Shown: in pieces, positions 42,482-52,100 of the stretch | How the letters are laid out: every line of letters starts with the position of its first letter | Numbering within the stretch: the stretch's first letter is position 1 | NCBI RefSeq assembly: GCF_008123515.1 | Contig: NZ_VSSR01000025.1 | Location: 1 to 64,000 of the forward strand | Reading direction: 5' to 3' | Origin: Bradyrhizobium cytisi | Lineage (GTDB): Bacteria > Pseudomonadota > Alphaproteobacteria > Rhizobiales > Xanthobacteraceae | Length of the DNA: 64,000 nt | Made by a program: the position numbers and the translations under genes | Notes under the pieces: model-generated | What the model was told of the DNA's origin: nothing | The model's input: the letters and a program-made list of their open reading frames with translations, nothing else | Databases searched by the model: none

Positions 42482-44776
42482 GTGGTCCAGAACACACCAT
42501 CCAACTGGAAGAGCCGTATCAGGAACTTCTTCCTGGACCTCGATGCGCGCATCGACTCCTCGCTGTTCTCCTCGGCCAAGGGCATCCGCGAGCTCTACGA
42601 GCGCTACTCGACCTTCATGGACCGCTTCTATGTCGGGCGGTGGAAACGCTGGGTGTTCGTCGAGCCGCTGTCGGAGGCCGCAACGCTCGGCCTCGGCGGC
42701 ATGGTGCTGATGCTGATCCTCGCCATCCCCGCCTTTCGCGAGACCGCGGACGAGGACTGGCTGAAGAAGTCCGATCTGGCGGTGACGTTCCTCGACCGCT
42801 ACGGCAATCCGATCGGCAGCCGCGGCATCAAGCACAACGACTCGATTCCGCTGGAAGATTTTCCTGACGTCCTGATCAAGGCGACGCTGGCGACCGAAGA
42901 CCGCCGCTTCTACGAGCATTTCGGCATCGACATCGCCGGCACCGCGCGCGCGCTGGTCACCAACGCCCAGGCCGGCGGCGTCCGCCAGGGCGGCTCCTCG
43001 ATCACGCAGCAGCTCGCCAAGAACCTGTTCCTGAGCAACGAGCGCACCATCGAGCGCAAGATCAACGAGGCCTTCCTCGCGGTCTGGCTGGAATGGCGCC
43101 TGAGCAAGAACGAGATCCTCAAGCTCTATCTCGATCGCGCCTATATGGGCGGCGGCACGTTCGGCGTCGACGGTGCGGCGCATTTCTACTTCAACAAGTC
43201 GGCGCGCGACGTGACGCTGGCGGAAGCTGCGATGCTCGCCGGCCTGTTCAAGGCGCCGACGAAATACGCGCCGCACATCAACCTGCCCGCCGCGCGTGCC
43301 CGCGCCAACGTCGTGCTCGACAATCTCGTCGATGCCGGCTTCATGACCGAGGGCCAGGTGTTCGGCGCCCGTCGCAATCCGGCCTTCGCGGTCGACCGCC
43401 GCGACGAGGCGTCGCCGAACTACTATCTCGACTACGCCTTCGACGAGATGCGCAAGCTGGTCGACACCTTCCCGAAGTCCTACACCGAGCGCGTGTTCGT
43501 CGTTCGCCTCGCGATCGACGCCAACGTGCAGAAGGCCGCCGAGGACGCGATCGAGAACCAGCTGCGCCAGTTCGGCCGCGACTATCACGCGACGCAGGCC
43601 GCGACCGTCGTGTCCGATCTCGACGGCGGCATCCGCGCCATGGTCGGCGGCCGCGATTACGGCGCGAGCCAGTTCAACCGCGCCGTCGATGCCTATCGCC
43701 AGCCCGGCTCGTCGTTCAAGCCTTACGTCTACACCACGGCGCTCTTGAACGGCTTCACGCCGAACTCGATCGTGGTCGACGGCCCGGTCTGCATCGGTAA
43801 TTGGTGTCCGCAGAACTATGGCCATTCCTATTCCGGCGCGGTGACGCTGACGCAGGCGATCACGCGCTCGATCAACGTCGTGCCCGTAAAACTGTCGATC
43901 GCGATCGGCCAGAAGGAGCAGCCGAAGGCGCCGAACCCGGCCAAGATCGGCCGCGCCAAGATCGTCGAGGTCGCGCGCCGGTTCGGCCTCAAGGCCCCCC
44001 TGCCCGATACGCCGTCGCTGCCGATCGGCTCGGACGAGGTCACCGTGCTCGAGCATGCCGTGGCCTATGCGACCTTCCCGAACCGCGGCAAGTCGGTGAC
44101 GCCGCATTCGGTGCTCGAAGTGCGCACCGGCGCTGGCGATCTGGTCTGGCGCTGGGACCGCGACGGCCCGAAGCCGAAGCAGGCCATTCCGCCGAACATC
44201 GCCGCCGACATGGCCGGCATGATGAGCCACGTCGTCAGTGAAGGCACCGCGCGCCGCGCAGCGCTCGACGGCATTCCGACCGCCGGCAAGACCGGCACGA
44301 CCAATGCTTATCGCGACGCCTGGTTCGTCGGCTATACCGGCAATTTCACCTGCGCGGTCTGGTACGGCAATGACGACTATTCACCGACCAACCGCATGAC
44401 CGGCGGCTCGCTGCCGGCGCAGACCTGGCACGACATCATGGTCGCAGCGCATCAGGGCGTCGAGGTCCGGGAAATTCCCGGCATCGGCATGGGCCAGAAG
44501 CTGCCGCCGGAACGAGTTGCCAATGCGCAGGCCAATGCGGCGCCAAAGGTGCTGGAGACCAAGCCCGGTCCGCCGCCGGTGCTGACCAAGCGGGGCGCCG
44601 ACGTCCTGGTGCGGGTCGAGAAGCTGCTCGACGACGCCGCCAGGACCGCGACCAAATCGACGGCCAACGACAGCCAGCAGGCCAAGCCGGCATCGTCGAA
44701 CAGCGCGCTCGCCTTCCCGCAGAACTATGCGGCGGAGGAGAACGCGAACGCATCCACCACCCCGCGCAAGAACTGA
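42482..44776 (+). CDS. class A penicillin-binding protein (PBP1A family)
   Basis: A 764-residue bifunctional murein synthase. Cytoplasmic N-terminus, one membrane helix (about 70-92), GT51 transglycosylase with ATEDRRFYEHFGID and QGGSSITQQLAKNLFL, then the transpeptidase with Ser410 in SSFK, SIN, and KTGTTNAY. The Gln/Ala-rich tail is likely flexible. The start is GTG. It polymerises glycan and cross-links peptides in the periplasm. The DUF1214/DUF1254 pair follows after 9 bases, suggesting an operon. Confidence 0.95.
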   Translation: MVQNTPSNWKSRIRNFFLDLDARIDSSLFSSAKGIRELYERYSTFMDRFYVGRWKRWVFVEPLSEAATLGLGGMVLMLILAIPAFRETADEDWLKKSDLAVTFLDRYGNPIGSRGIKHNDSIPLEDFPDVLIKATLATEDRRFYEHFGIDIAGTARALVTNAQAGGVRQGGSSITQQLAKNLFLSNERTIERKINEAFLAVWLEWRLSKNEILKLYLDRAYMGGGTFGVDGAAHFYFNKSARDVTLAEAAMLAGLFKAPTKYAPHINLPAARARANVVLDNLVDAGFMTEGQVFGARRNPAFAVDRRDEASPNYYLDYAFDEMRKLVDTFPKSYTERVFVVRLAIDANVQKAAEDAIENQLRQFGRDYHATQAATVVSDLDGGIRAMVGGRDYGASQFNRAVDAYRQPGSSFKPYVYTTALLNGFTPNSIVVDGPVCIGNWCPQNYGHSYSGAVTLTQAITRSINVVPVKLSIAIGQKEQPKAPNPAKIGRAKIVEVARRFGLKAPLPDTPSLPIGSDEVTVLEHAVAYATFPNRGKSVTPHSVLEVRTGAGDLVWRWDRDGPKPKQAIPPNIAADMAGMMSHVVSEGTARRAALDGIPTAGKTGTTNAYRDAWFVGYTGNFTCAVWYGNDDYSPTNRMTGGSLPAQTWHDIMVAAHQGVEVREIPGIGMGQKLPPERVANAQANAAPKVLETKPGPPPVLTKRGADVLVRVEKLLDDAARTATKSTANDSQQAKPASSNSALAFPQNYAAEENANASTTPRKN

Positions 44777-44785
44777 TCTGATCCC

Positions 44786-45364
44786 GTGCGGCTGATCCTG
44801 AGCACATTGACGGCCCTCCTGCTCGCGACCGTGGTCGGCCTGGGCGCGACCTGGATGACGACGACACGCGGCACCGAGATCGGCGCGCTGACCATCGGCC
44901 CCTGGACCGCCCGCCCCCGCACCGGCACCGCCGACGTCGATCCGTATTCGCGCGCCACCATCGTGCGCAACGGCGAGCTGCCGATCGGCACCGGTGACGG
45001 CGTCGCCTTTACCGCGACCGCCGACGACAAGAAGAAGGCGCTCGACGGCCGCTGCGACGTTGTCGTCTCCGGTGTGACGCCGCCGGCGCGGTTCTGGACG
45101 CTGACGCTGTACGACCGCAAGGGTCATCTCGTCGCCAACTCGCTGCAGCGCTACGGCTTCACCAGCCAGGAGATCGTGCGCCAGTCCGACGGCTCGTTCG
45201 AGATCCACATCGCCTCGCGTTCGCGCGCCGGCAACTGGCTGCCGACCGGCGGCATCGAGCGCTACGCGCTGATGTTCCGCCTCTACGACACCCCTGTCGG
45301 GGTGGCGACGCGCACCCAGCGCGATGCGCCGATGCCGACGATCTCGACGGTGGGCTGCTCATGA
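44786..45364 (+). CDS. DUF1214 domain envelope protein
   Basis: A 192-residue protein with an N-terminal membrane anchor or signal (about 1-24) and the DUF1214 beta domain (RFWTLTLYDRKGHLVANSLQ, later NWLPTGG and MFRLYDTPVG). Elsewhere this domain is often fused behind DUF1254; here it is a separate gene placed first and overlapping the DUF1254 gene by ATGA. GTG start. Function unknown; periplasmic. Confidence 0.85.
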   Translation: MRLILSTLTALLLATVVGLGATWMTTTRGTEIGALTIGPWTARPRTGTADVDPYSRATIVRNGELPIGTGDGVAFTATADDKKKALDGRCDVVVSGVTPPARFWTLTLYDRKGHLVANSLQRYGFTSQEIVRQSDGSFEIHIASRSRAGNWLPTGGIERYALMFRLYDTPVGVATRTQRDAPMPTISTVGCS

Positions 45365-45945
45365 TCCGGCTGCTGTTCACCATCGTTGCCGGCGTGGTGC
45401 TGGGCCTCGTGGTCCATCTCGTCAGCGTGCTGGCGCTGCCGCGCATTGCGACCCAGGACGCCTATTCGCGGCTGACGCCGATGACCAGGCTCAACAGCGT
45501 CACGCAGCTTCCGCTCGCGGATCCCAACACCTCGCCGATGCCGTTCATGGACCCGGCCTTCGCGCTGGCGATCTGCCGCTATGATCTCTCGGGCGGGCCG
45601 CTCAAGCTCACCGTGCCGGTGAGCCAGTCCTACACGTCGGTGTCGTTCTACACCCGCAACGAGATCGCCTATTACGCCATCAACGACCGCTCGGCCGGCA
45701 AGAAGGTGATCGAGCTCGACCTGATGACGGAGGCGCAGCACGACGCCCTGCCCGAGGACGAGGAGATCACCGCGGCCGACCGCCTGATCATCGATTCCCC
45801 TGCGACCACCGGCCTGATCGTGATGAAGGCGCTGGCCGCCGAGCCCGGCCTGATGCCGCAGGCGCAGGCAACGCTTAACGCCGCCACCTGCGCCCCGCAG
45901 ACCGAAGCGCCCGCCAAGGCCGAAGCGCCGCGCGGCCGGCGGTAA
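45361..45945 (+). CDS. DUF1254 domain envelope protein
   Basis: A 194-residue protein with an N-terminal membrane helix (about 3-27) and a DUF1254-like domain including DAYSRLTPMTRLN, DPAFALAICRYDLSGGPLKL and SYTSVSFYTRNEIAYY. Ala/Pro-rich tail. Translationally coupled to the DUF1214 gene. The pair presumably forms the heterodimeric equivalent of fused DUF1254-DUF1214 proteins. Confidence 0.85.
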   Translation: MIRLLFTIVAGVVLGLVVHLVSVLALPRIATQDAYSRLTPMTRLNSVTQLPLADPNTSPMPFMDPAFALAICRYDLSGGPLKLTVPVSQSYTSVSFYTRNEIAYYAINDRSAGKKVIELDLMTEAQHDALPEDEEITAADRLIIDSPATTGLIVMKALAAEPGLMPQAQATLNAATCAPQTEAPAKAEAPRGRR

Positions 45946-46038
45946 GCGCGGGCGTTGAAACGCCTTCCAAGCCAAACACGCGAAAACAACCCCATGCACA
46001 GTAGCGTGGGCATTGAAATCATTGAGCCTTATTGTTTG

Positions 46039-46087
46039 GAGCATGATCTTTCCGGAAAACCGCTCCGCACGTTTCCGGTTCATGCTC
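46039..46087. repeat. palindromic intergenic repeat (GAGCATGA...TCATGCTC)
   Basis: GAGCATGA (46039-46046) and TCATGCTC (46080-46087) close a unit with inner CGGAAAA/TTTCCGG halves. This element is frequent in Bradyrhizobium intergenic DNA. The whole 325-bp gap 45946-46270 holds only this and the terminator. Confidence 0.65.
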
Positions 46088-46188
46088 GAGCGCTCATCCG
46101 CGGATGGACCGAACGTGTCAGCTAAAACTTCGCTTTGACACGTCGGGCAAAACACTGGCAGAATGGCATCATCGAAAATTCGTAAACA

Positions 46189-46219
46189 CCCGCGCGGAGA
46201 AATCCGCCGCGGGTTTTTT
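46189..46219 (+). terminator. rho-independent terminator
   Basis: A GC-rich stem (CCCGCG...CGCGGG with CGG/CCG continuing inside) is followed by six T on the plus strand. It ends plus-strand transcription between the DUF1254 gene and the convergent pyrF, though it stands about 240 bases after the DUF1254 stop. Confidence 0.7.
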
Positions 46220-46270
46220 CATGCCGGAACAGAGATTGCCGTGATGAGAGGATCGATATTCCGACGCGGC

Positions 46271-47176
46271 TCAGCCTGCCGCACTCAGGATTGGCTGCAC
46301 GGCGAGCGTCGCTTTGAGTTGTTCGAGGCGCTCCTTGATGAGCATCTCATAATCACTGAGGGAAATAGCCCGATCCTCGGTCCGTAAGAGGCCACGAGAA
46401 ACTGGCACGAGAAGATCTTCCGGCCGCGAGCCGCGTAGCGCGTTCAGCGCCGTGGGGTTTCCTCCTTGCGGTCCAAGCCCCGGAGCGAGGATAATGGCGT
46501 TCGGCAGAAGGTCACGGAGCCGCTTTCCCTCTTGGGGGGCGGTCGTTCCGATAACCGCGCCCACAGGACTGAGACCCGAGTCCAACGCATGATCCCTGCC
46601 GATCGTCGTAATCAAATCGGCCAGCCGGTCAGAAACGAAGCGGTTGCCCGTCATGCGGTCTTGCAGCCAACCTGCGCTAGGATTGGATGTGCGGCAAAGA
46701 ACGAACAGGCCCTTGCCATATCTGCGAACACACTCGAGGAAGGGCTCCAAAGTATCCGGGCCCATCATCGGGTTGACGGTCAAGCAATCAGCTTCAAAAT
46801 CGCCGCTGCCCCCTGCATGGGTTGGCGTCAGATAGGCACGTGCATAGGCGGCCGCTGTCGACCCAATGTCTCCGCGCTTGGCATCAAGAATGACACCGAC
46901 GCCCGCCGCTCGCGCCCGCTTCATCGCAAACGACAATGCACTTAAGCCGGCAAGGCCGTATGCCTCGAAATAGGCCGACTGAAATTTGACAAAGCCTATT
47001 TTTCCGACAGCGGTTTCCAGGATGAAATCAAGATAGCGGGGTAGCCAATCAATCCCGTCATTGTTCTGCTCGAAGGCCGCTGGAACATCCGGCAGATAGG
47101 GATCAATGCCGAGCACAATGTTTCCGTAAGAACGGACGTTGGCTTCAACTATGCTCGTCCAAGTGTTGGCTGACAT
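46271..47176 (-). CDS. pyrF: orotidine 5'-phosphate decarboxylase, type 2
   Basis: A 301-residue enzyme of the long (type 2) OMP decarboxylase group, converting OMP to UMP. The catalytic signature is ILDAKRGDIGSTAAAYA (Asp-Lys-Asp array), with the phosphate end at APGLGPQGG. Alphaproteobacteria normally use the shorter type 1 enzyme, so this copy is unusual for the genus. Codon use is clearly less GC3-biased than in flanking genes, with more A/T third positions. No other pyrimidine gene is near. Confidence 0.92.
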   Translation of the reverse strand: MSANTWTSIVEANVRSYGNIVLGIDPYLPDVPAAFEQNNDGIDWLPRYLDFILETAVGKIGFVKFQSAYFEAYGLAGLSALSFAMKRARAAGVGVILDAKRGDIGSTAAAYARAYLTPTHAGGSGDFEADCLTVNPMMGPDTLEPFLECVRRYGKGLFVLCRTSNPSAGWLQDRMTGNRFVSDRLADLITTIGRDHALDSGLSPVGAVIGTTAPQEGKRLRDLLPNAIILAPGLGPQGGNPTALNALRGSRPEDLLVPVSRGLLRTEDRAISLSDYEMLIKERLEQLKATLAVQPILSAAG

Positions 47177-47313
47177 CCAATAATCTCCAGGATGCTAAAT
47201 AGCCGAGCAGCCAGCGCGGGTCCACTCGACCGCGAATTTTATCCCCGGGCTTCAAACCCCGCAAAATGCTTGGGTATTACGGCATTACGGCAGCATTCAA
47301 TCAACCGCACAAT

Positions 47314-47330
47314 TTAGTGCACTGTCACCG
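47314..47330. repeat. left copy of TTAGTGCACTGTCACCG
   Basis: This 17-mer recurs exactly at 48904-48920. It is followed by a 12-bp tandem duplication (CACCGTAACTTC at 47326-47337 and 47338-47349). It lies just downstream of the GNAT gene. Confidence 0.7.
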
Positions 47331-47371
47331 TAACTTCCACCGTAACTTCGATGTCTGCGTCGCAAAATAAC

Positions 47372-47881
47372 TCAGGGCCGCGAGAGATCCTTCGCCATAA
47401 GAACTGAGTCGTAGTAGCGGCCAGCTTGCTTCAACGCGTTCTCCTCCACGCCGTACTCGAGGAAGCCCAATCTCGCGTAAAGACTCCGCGCATGTTGATT
47501 GTCCACCACAACGCTGAGCTGGATCAGCTCAACCTGCTGACGGGCAAGATTGCATATCGCTTCGACCAAACGTCGACCGACTTTGGCATTCCTTGCGGAT
47601 GGTCGAACGTACATTCCCCAAAGCGTGCCTTTGTGAGCTTCCTTCTGGCCCTGTTGGACAGCAAAGCCGACAATGCCGAGGAGTTCTGCATCGCGGAACG
47701 CGCCGAGCACTATAGAGCTGCCGAGCCGGTCCGAGAACAAGCTCAGCGGCTGGGCATCTTCAACCTCGAAGGTGCGACCGAACGCTTCCGGGTTGGCTTG
47801 GAGAGCCTCCAGTCGAATGTCTCGATAGAGGACAGCATCCTCCCGGGCGAGGCGACGTATCTCAATGTCGTCGTCGGTCAT
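47372..47881 (-). CDS. GNAT-family N-acetyltransferase
   Basis: A 169-residue acetyltransferase: it starts MTDDDIEIRRLAREDAVLYR, has the acetyl-CoA loop RPSARNAKVGRRLVEAI (a variant of Q/R-x-x-G-x-G/A) at about 92-108, and the closing NQHARSLYARLGFLEYG. The substrate cannot be predicted. It lies in the less GC-biased 46.2-48.9-kb patch. Confidence 0.88.
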   Translation of the reverse strand: MTDDDIEIRRLAREDAVLYRDIRLEALQANPEAFGRTFEVEDAQPLSLFSDRLGSSIVLGAFRDAELLGIVGFAVQQGQKEAHKGTLWGMYVRPSARNAKVGRRLVEAICNLARQQVELIQLSVVVDNQHARSLYARLGFLEYGVEENALKQAGRYYDSVLMAKDLSRP

Positions 47882-48183
47882 CCTTCGTCTTCACCGCCAG
47901 GCAGGGAACTTGTGAGTTGCACAGCATAACTTCTGCGACCTCGCAAATCCATAGAAGCTCTTTTGATTTTGGCGCATCGCTTCCGTAGACGCGGTGCAGC
48001 TACATGTCAGTTGATGGGGCACCGCGGGCCGCGTCCCGCGGTCGCGTCGGTTGATCGTCTCAGAGTGAAATGGCGGATTACGCTGACGCTAATCCGCCCT
48101 ACGCACTGTCCGAGCGATAGCAGCATGTAGTAATCTCGCTCGTGCGAATGAAAGCGTTTGAGCCAACGTGAGGACACTCAATT
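47882..48183. repeat. intergenic region with a REP-like hairpin
   Basis: GGCGGATTA (48072-48080) and TAATCCGCC (48090-48098) form a perfect 9-bp stem, followed by CTACGCA. This ATGGCGGATTACGC...CGCCCTACGC unit is widespread in proteobacterial intergenic DNA. A GC-rich pair CCGCGGGCCGCGTCCCGCGG lies around 48023-48042. No gene recognised. Confidence 0.65.
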
Positions 48184-48825
48184 ATGCTCACTGTCTATGG
48201 TGAAGGTCGTGGGTTCCGTGTCGTTTGGCTGCTCGAGGAATTGGGAGTGGCTTATCGGCTGCGCCCGGTCGATCTGCTCGCCGTCGAGAACGATCCCGAT
48301 TTTCTTGCGATCAACCCCGCCGGCTTTATCCCGGCGCTACAGGACGGCGAGACGATCATGGTCGAATCGATCGCGATCCTCGAATACCTGCTCGCCCGCC
48401 ACGGACCGAGCCCGCTCGCCGTCGCCCCGGATGATCCGGCTTTCGCCGCCTATCTGCAATTCCTCCATTTGGGAGAGGCTGGGCTCGCCGGGCCAATGAA
48501 CGCCGTCTTCGTCGGTCGCGCACTCGCGCCGGAAGCAGAGCGAAACGCCCGGGTGACAAGCTGGGCACTAGAGACCTTTCAGAGCCGGCTGGGGTTGGTC
48601 ATCCAGCGTCTCTCAAATCGTCCATTTCTCGCCGGAGACCGGTTCACTGCGGCCGACATTTCAGTGAGCTACGCTCTCCTGCTTGGTCTGCGAACCGGCA
48701 ACTATACCCCGGGCCCGGTCGAGCGGGCCTATCTCGCTCGCACGACGACGCGCCCCGCCTACGCCCGCGCGATGGAAATCTGCCAAGCCACCAAGGCCTG
48801 GGCGGAGAGATCGCCGACGTTGTAG
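48184..48825 (+). CDS. glutathione S-transferase
   Basis: A 213-residue GST: N-terminal thioredoxin fold with NPAGFIPALQDGETIMVESIAILEYL (cis-Pro near residue 53, Glu-Ser glutathione contact near 67) and an all-helical C-terminal domain with RPFLAGDRFTAADIS (N-capping Asp). The usual N-terminal catalytic Ser/Cys position reads GEGRGFRV, so the activating residue is unclear. Stands alone; likely detoxification. Confidence 0.9.
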   Translation: MLTVYGEGRGFRVVWLLEELGVAYRLRPVDLLAVENDPDFLAINPAGFIPALQDGETIMVESIAILEYLLARHGPSPLAVAPDDPAFAAYLQFLHLGEAGLAGPMNAVFVGRALAPEAERNARVTSWALETFQSRLGLVIQRLSNRPFLAGDRFTAADISVSYALLLGLRTGNYTPGPVERAYLARTTTRPAYARAMEICQATKAWAERSPTL

Positions 48826-48872
48826 AAACAAGTCGTGAATCCATAGAAGGAATTCCCACGAGCGAACGATTT

Positions 48873-48920
48873 CGGTGACAGTGCATTCTATTCATCCATG
48901 CAATTAGTGCACTGTCACCG
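48873..48920. repeat. 13-bp inverted repeat containing the right copy of the 17-mer
   Basis: CGGTGACAGTGCA (48873-48885) and TGCACTGTCACCG (48908-48920) are perfect complements with a 22-base loop. The right arm belongs to the 17-mer also found at 47314. GTGACAGTGCAC-type palindromes of this kind are seen as mobile REP-like units; no transposase is nearby. Confidence 0.65.
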
Positions 48921-49052
48921 CAATCGGCGAGCGCCGAGATCGGGCTGAAACCAAAACGCCGGCATATCCGAGCGTCGAGATCGGGCCAGCCCGCACCGGC
49001 GACGCGCGCGTCCGAAAGCTAACCCGCGTGCCGTTGCGTCACACCGGCACGT

Positions 49053-49166
49053 TCAGGAACGGAGATACTTGATCAGCGCAGCGGCTGCGAGGACCAGGAC
49101 GACGATCGCAAGCAGCCACAGAAGTCCCATTGCCCACATCATCCCCGGCATCATGTCCTGCATCAT
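49053..49166 (-). CDS. 37-residue membrane peptide downstream of cusA
   Basis: It reads MMQDMMPGMMWAMGLLWLLA, then IVVLVLAAAALIKYLRS. GAGGTG lies 5 bases before the ATG, only 8 bases after the cusA stop. One membrane helix preceded by a Met-rich N-terminus (7 Met in 13 residues), a composition that suits Cu(I) or Ag(I) binding. Probably the last gene of the efflux operon. Confidence 0.72.
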   Translation of the reverse strand: MMQDMMPGMMWAMGLLWLLAIVVLVLAAAALIKYLRS

Positions 49167-49174
49167 GGTTCACC

Positions 49175-52100
49175 TCATTCAGCTGGCTCCGGAACAGGTT
49201 TGAGACGTTTGATCGGGTTGCGGACCGGCGGTGGAGCCCGGCCGTCGTCGCGCGGCAGTCCGAAGCCCTTCACCAGGCCGAAGATCGCCGGAATCACGAT
49301 CAATGTCAGCAGCGTGGAGGAGATCATGCCGCCGATCATCGGCACCGCAATGCGCTGCATGATCTCCGAGCCTGTCCCGGTGCTCCACATGATCGGCAGC
49401 AGCCCCGCCATGATCGCGACCACCGTCATCATCTTGGGACGTACGCGCTCCACCGCGCCTTCCATGACGGCATCGTAGAGGTCGCCGCGGGTGAGCGCAC
49501 GGCCTTCCATGCCGCGCTTGAACCTGATCTCCGCCAGCGCCTGATTGAGATAGATCAGCATGACCACGCCGGTCTCGGCGGCGACGCCGGCGAGTGCGAT
49601 GAAGCCCACGGCAACCGCCACTGACAAGTTGAATCCCAGCCACCACATCAGCCACAGCCCGCCGACCAGCGCGAACGGGAGCGAGAGCATGACGATCATC
49701 GTCTCGGTCATAGATCGGAAGTTCAGGTACAGCAGTAGGAAGATGATGAGCAGGGTCACGGGGACGACGATCTTCAGCCGCGCGGTGGCCCGCTCCAGAT
49801 ATTCGTACTGGCCGCTCCACATGACGTAGTATTCGGCTGGGAAGCGGATGCTGGCTTGCACGGCAGCTTTCGCATCGGCGACGTAGCCGCCGAGGTCGCG
49901 GTCACGGATGTCGACGTAGATGTAGGTCGCGAGCTGGCCGTTCTCGGTCCGGATCGAGGTCGGCCCGCGCGCCGGCGCGACCTTCGCGACCTCGCCTAGC
50001 GGCACAGCACCGCCGGCGGGCATCGGCACCAGCACGTCGTTGGCGATGGCCTGTGGGTTGTCGCGCAGATCGCGCGGATAGCGCATGTTGACCGTGAAGC
50101 GCTGCCGGCCTTCGACCGTCGTCGTCACTGTCTGTCCGCCGAGCGCGGTGGCGATCGTATCCTGCACGTCTTGAATCATGATGCCGTAGCGAGCCATCGC
50201 GGTCCGGTCCGGCGTGACCTCCAGATAGTAGCCACCGATGCCGCGCTCGGCATACGCCGAAGAGGTGCCCGGCACCGCCTTGAGGACCTGCTCGATCTGC
50301 TTTGCGAGCTTGTCGATCTCGACCAGGTCGGTGCCGATGACCTTGACGCCGATCGGAGTCCTGATGCCGGTCGACAACATGTCGATGCGCGCCTTGATAG
50401 GCATGGTCCAGGCGTTCGAGACACCAGGAAACTGCAGCGCCTTGTCCATCTCGGCGATGAGACCGTCGACGGTCATGCCGGGGCGCCACTCTTGCTTCGG
50501 CTTGAGGTTGACGATTGTCTCGAACATCTCGGACGGGGCCGGATCGGTGGCGGTCGCGGCGCGTCCCGCCTTGCCGTAGATCGAGGCGACTTCCGGAAAC
50601 GACCGGATGATCCGGTCCTGGGCCTGCATCAGCTCGCCCGCCTTCGTCACGGAGATGCCCGGCAGCGTGGTCGGCATGTAGAGCAGCGTGCCTTCGTTGA
50701 GGTTCGGCATGAACTCCGTGCCGAGTTGGCGCGCGGGCCAGATGCTCGCCGCGAGGGCGGCCAGCGCGAGCACGATCACCAGAATCTTTGCCCGCATCAC
50801 GCCCTTGATGATTGGTCGGTAGATCCAGATCAGGAACCGGTTGATCGGGTTGCTGTGCTCCGGAACGATCCGCCCGCGCACGAAGATCACCATCAGCGCC
50901 GGCACCAGCGTCACCGACAGCAGCGCGGCGGCCGCCATCGAGAACGTCTTGGTGAACGCCAGCGGGCTGAACAGCCGGCCTTCCTGCGATTCCAGCGTGA
51001 AGATCGGCATGAACGAGACGGTGATGATCAGCAGGCTGAAGAACAGCGCCGGGCCGACCTCTGAAGCAGCAGCAATCAGGATGTCGATCCGGGATTTGCC
51101 CGGTTCGGCGCGTTCGAGATGCTTGTGCGCGTTCTCGATCATGACGATGGCCGCGTCCACCATGGCGCCGATCGCGATCGCGATCCCTCCGAGGCTCATG
51201 ATGTTGGAGCCGAGGCCCAGCAGCTTCATGGCGCCGAACGCCATCAAGACGCCGACCGGCAGCATCAGGATGGCGACCAACGCGCTGCGGACGTGCAGCA
51301 GAAATACGATGCAGACCAGCGCGACCACGACGCTTTCCTCGAACAGCGTGTGCTTGAGGGTATCGATGGCCGCGTAGATCAGGTTGGAGCGGTCGTAGAC
51401 CGGCACGATCTCGACGGACTTCGGCAGGCTCGAGGCGATCTCCTGGAAGCGCTTCTTGACGTTCTGGATGACCTCCAGCGCGTTGAGACCGAAGCGCTGC
51501 AGCACGATGCCGCTGGCGACCTCGCCCTCGCCGTTCAGCTCGGCGATGCCTCGCCGTTCGTCGGGGCCGAGCTCGACCCGTGCGACGTCGCGCAGCAGCA
51601 CGGGCGTGCCGTTGCTCGTCTTCAGCACGATGTCGCCGAGATCGTTGATCGACTTGATGTAGCCCTTGCCGCGGATGACGTACTCGAACTCCGACAATTC
51701 GACCGTCCGGCCGCCCACGTCGGCGTTGCTGGCGCGGATGGCATCGCGCATCTTCTGCATGGTGATGCCGCGGTCGCGCATCCGCTGCGGATCGAGGATC
51801 ACGTTGTACTGCTTGACGAAGCCGCCGACGCTGGCGACTTCCGCGACGCCCTCGGCCTTGGCGAGGGCGAACTTCAGATTCCAGTCCTGGATCGTGCGCG
51901 TGTCGGCGAGGTTCAGCTCCTTGGACATGACGGCGTACTGGTAGACCCAGCCGACGCCGGTCGCGTCGGGACCGATCGTGGGTGTCACGCCGGCCGGCAG
52001 GCGTGCGCTCGCGCCGTTGAGGAATTCCAGCACGCGCGAGCGCGCCCAGTAGATGTCGGTGCCGTCCTCGAAGATGACGTAGACAAAGGAGACGCCGAAG

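Noticed and set aside
42308..44230. 640-codon minus-strand frame opposite PBP1A
   Set aside because: Antisense shadow of a gene with all catalytic motifs.
46163..46387. 74-codon plus-strand frame upstream of and overlapping pyrF
   Set aside because: It runs through a terminator hairpin and T-run and into the pyrF gene; no leader-peptide codon bias is visible.
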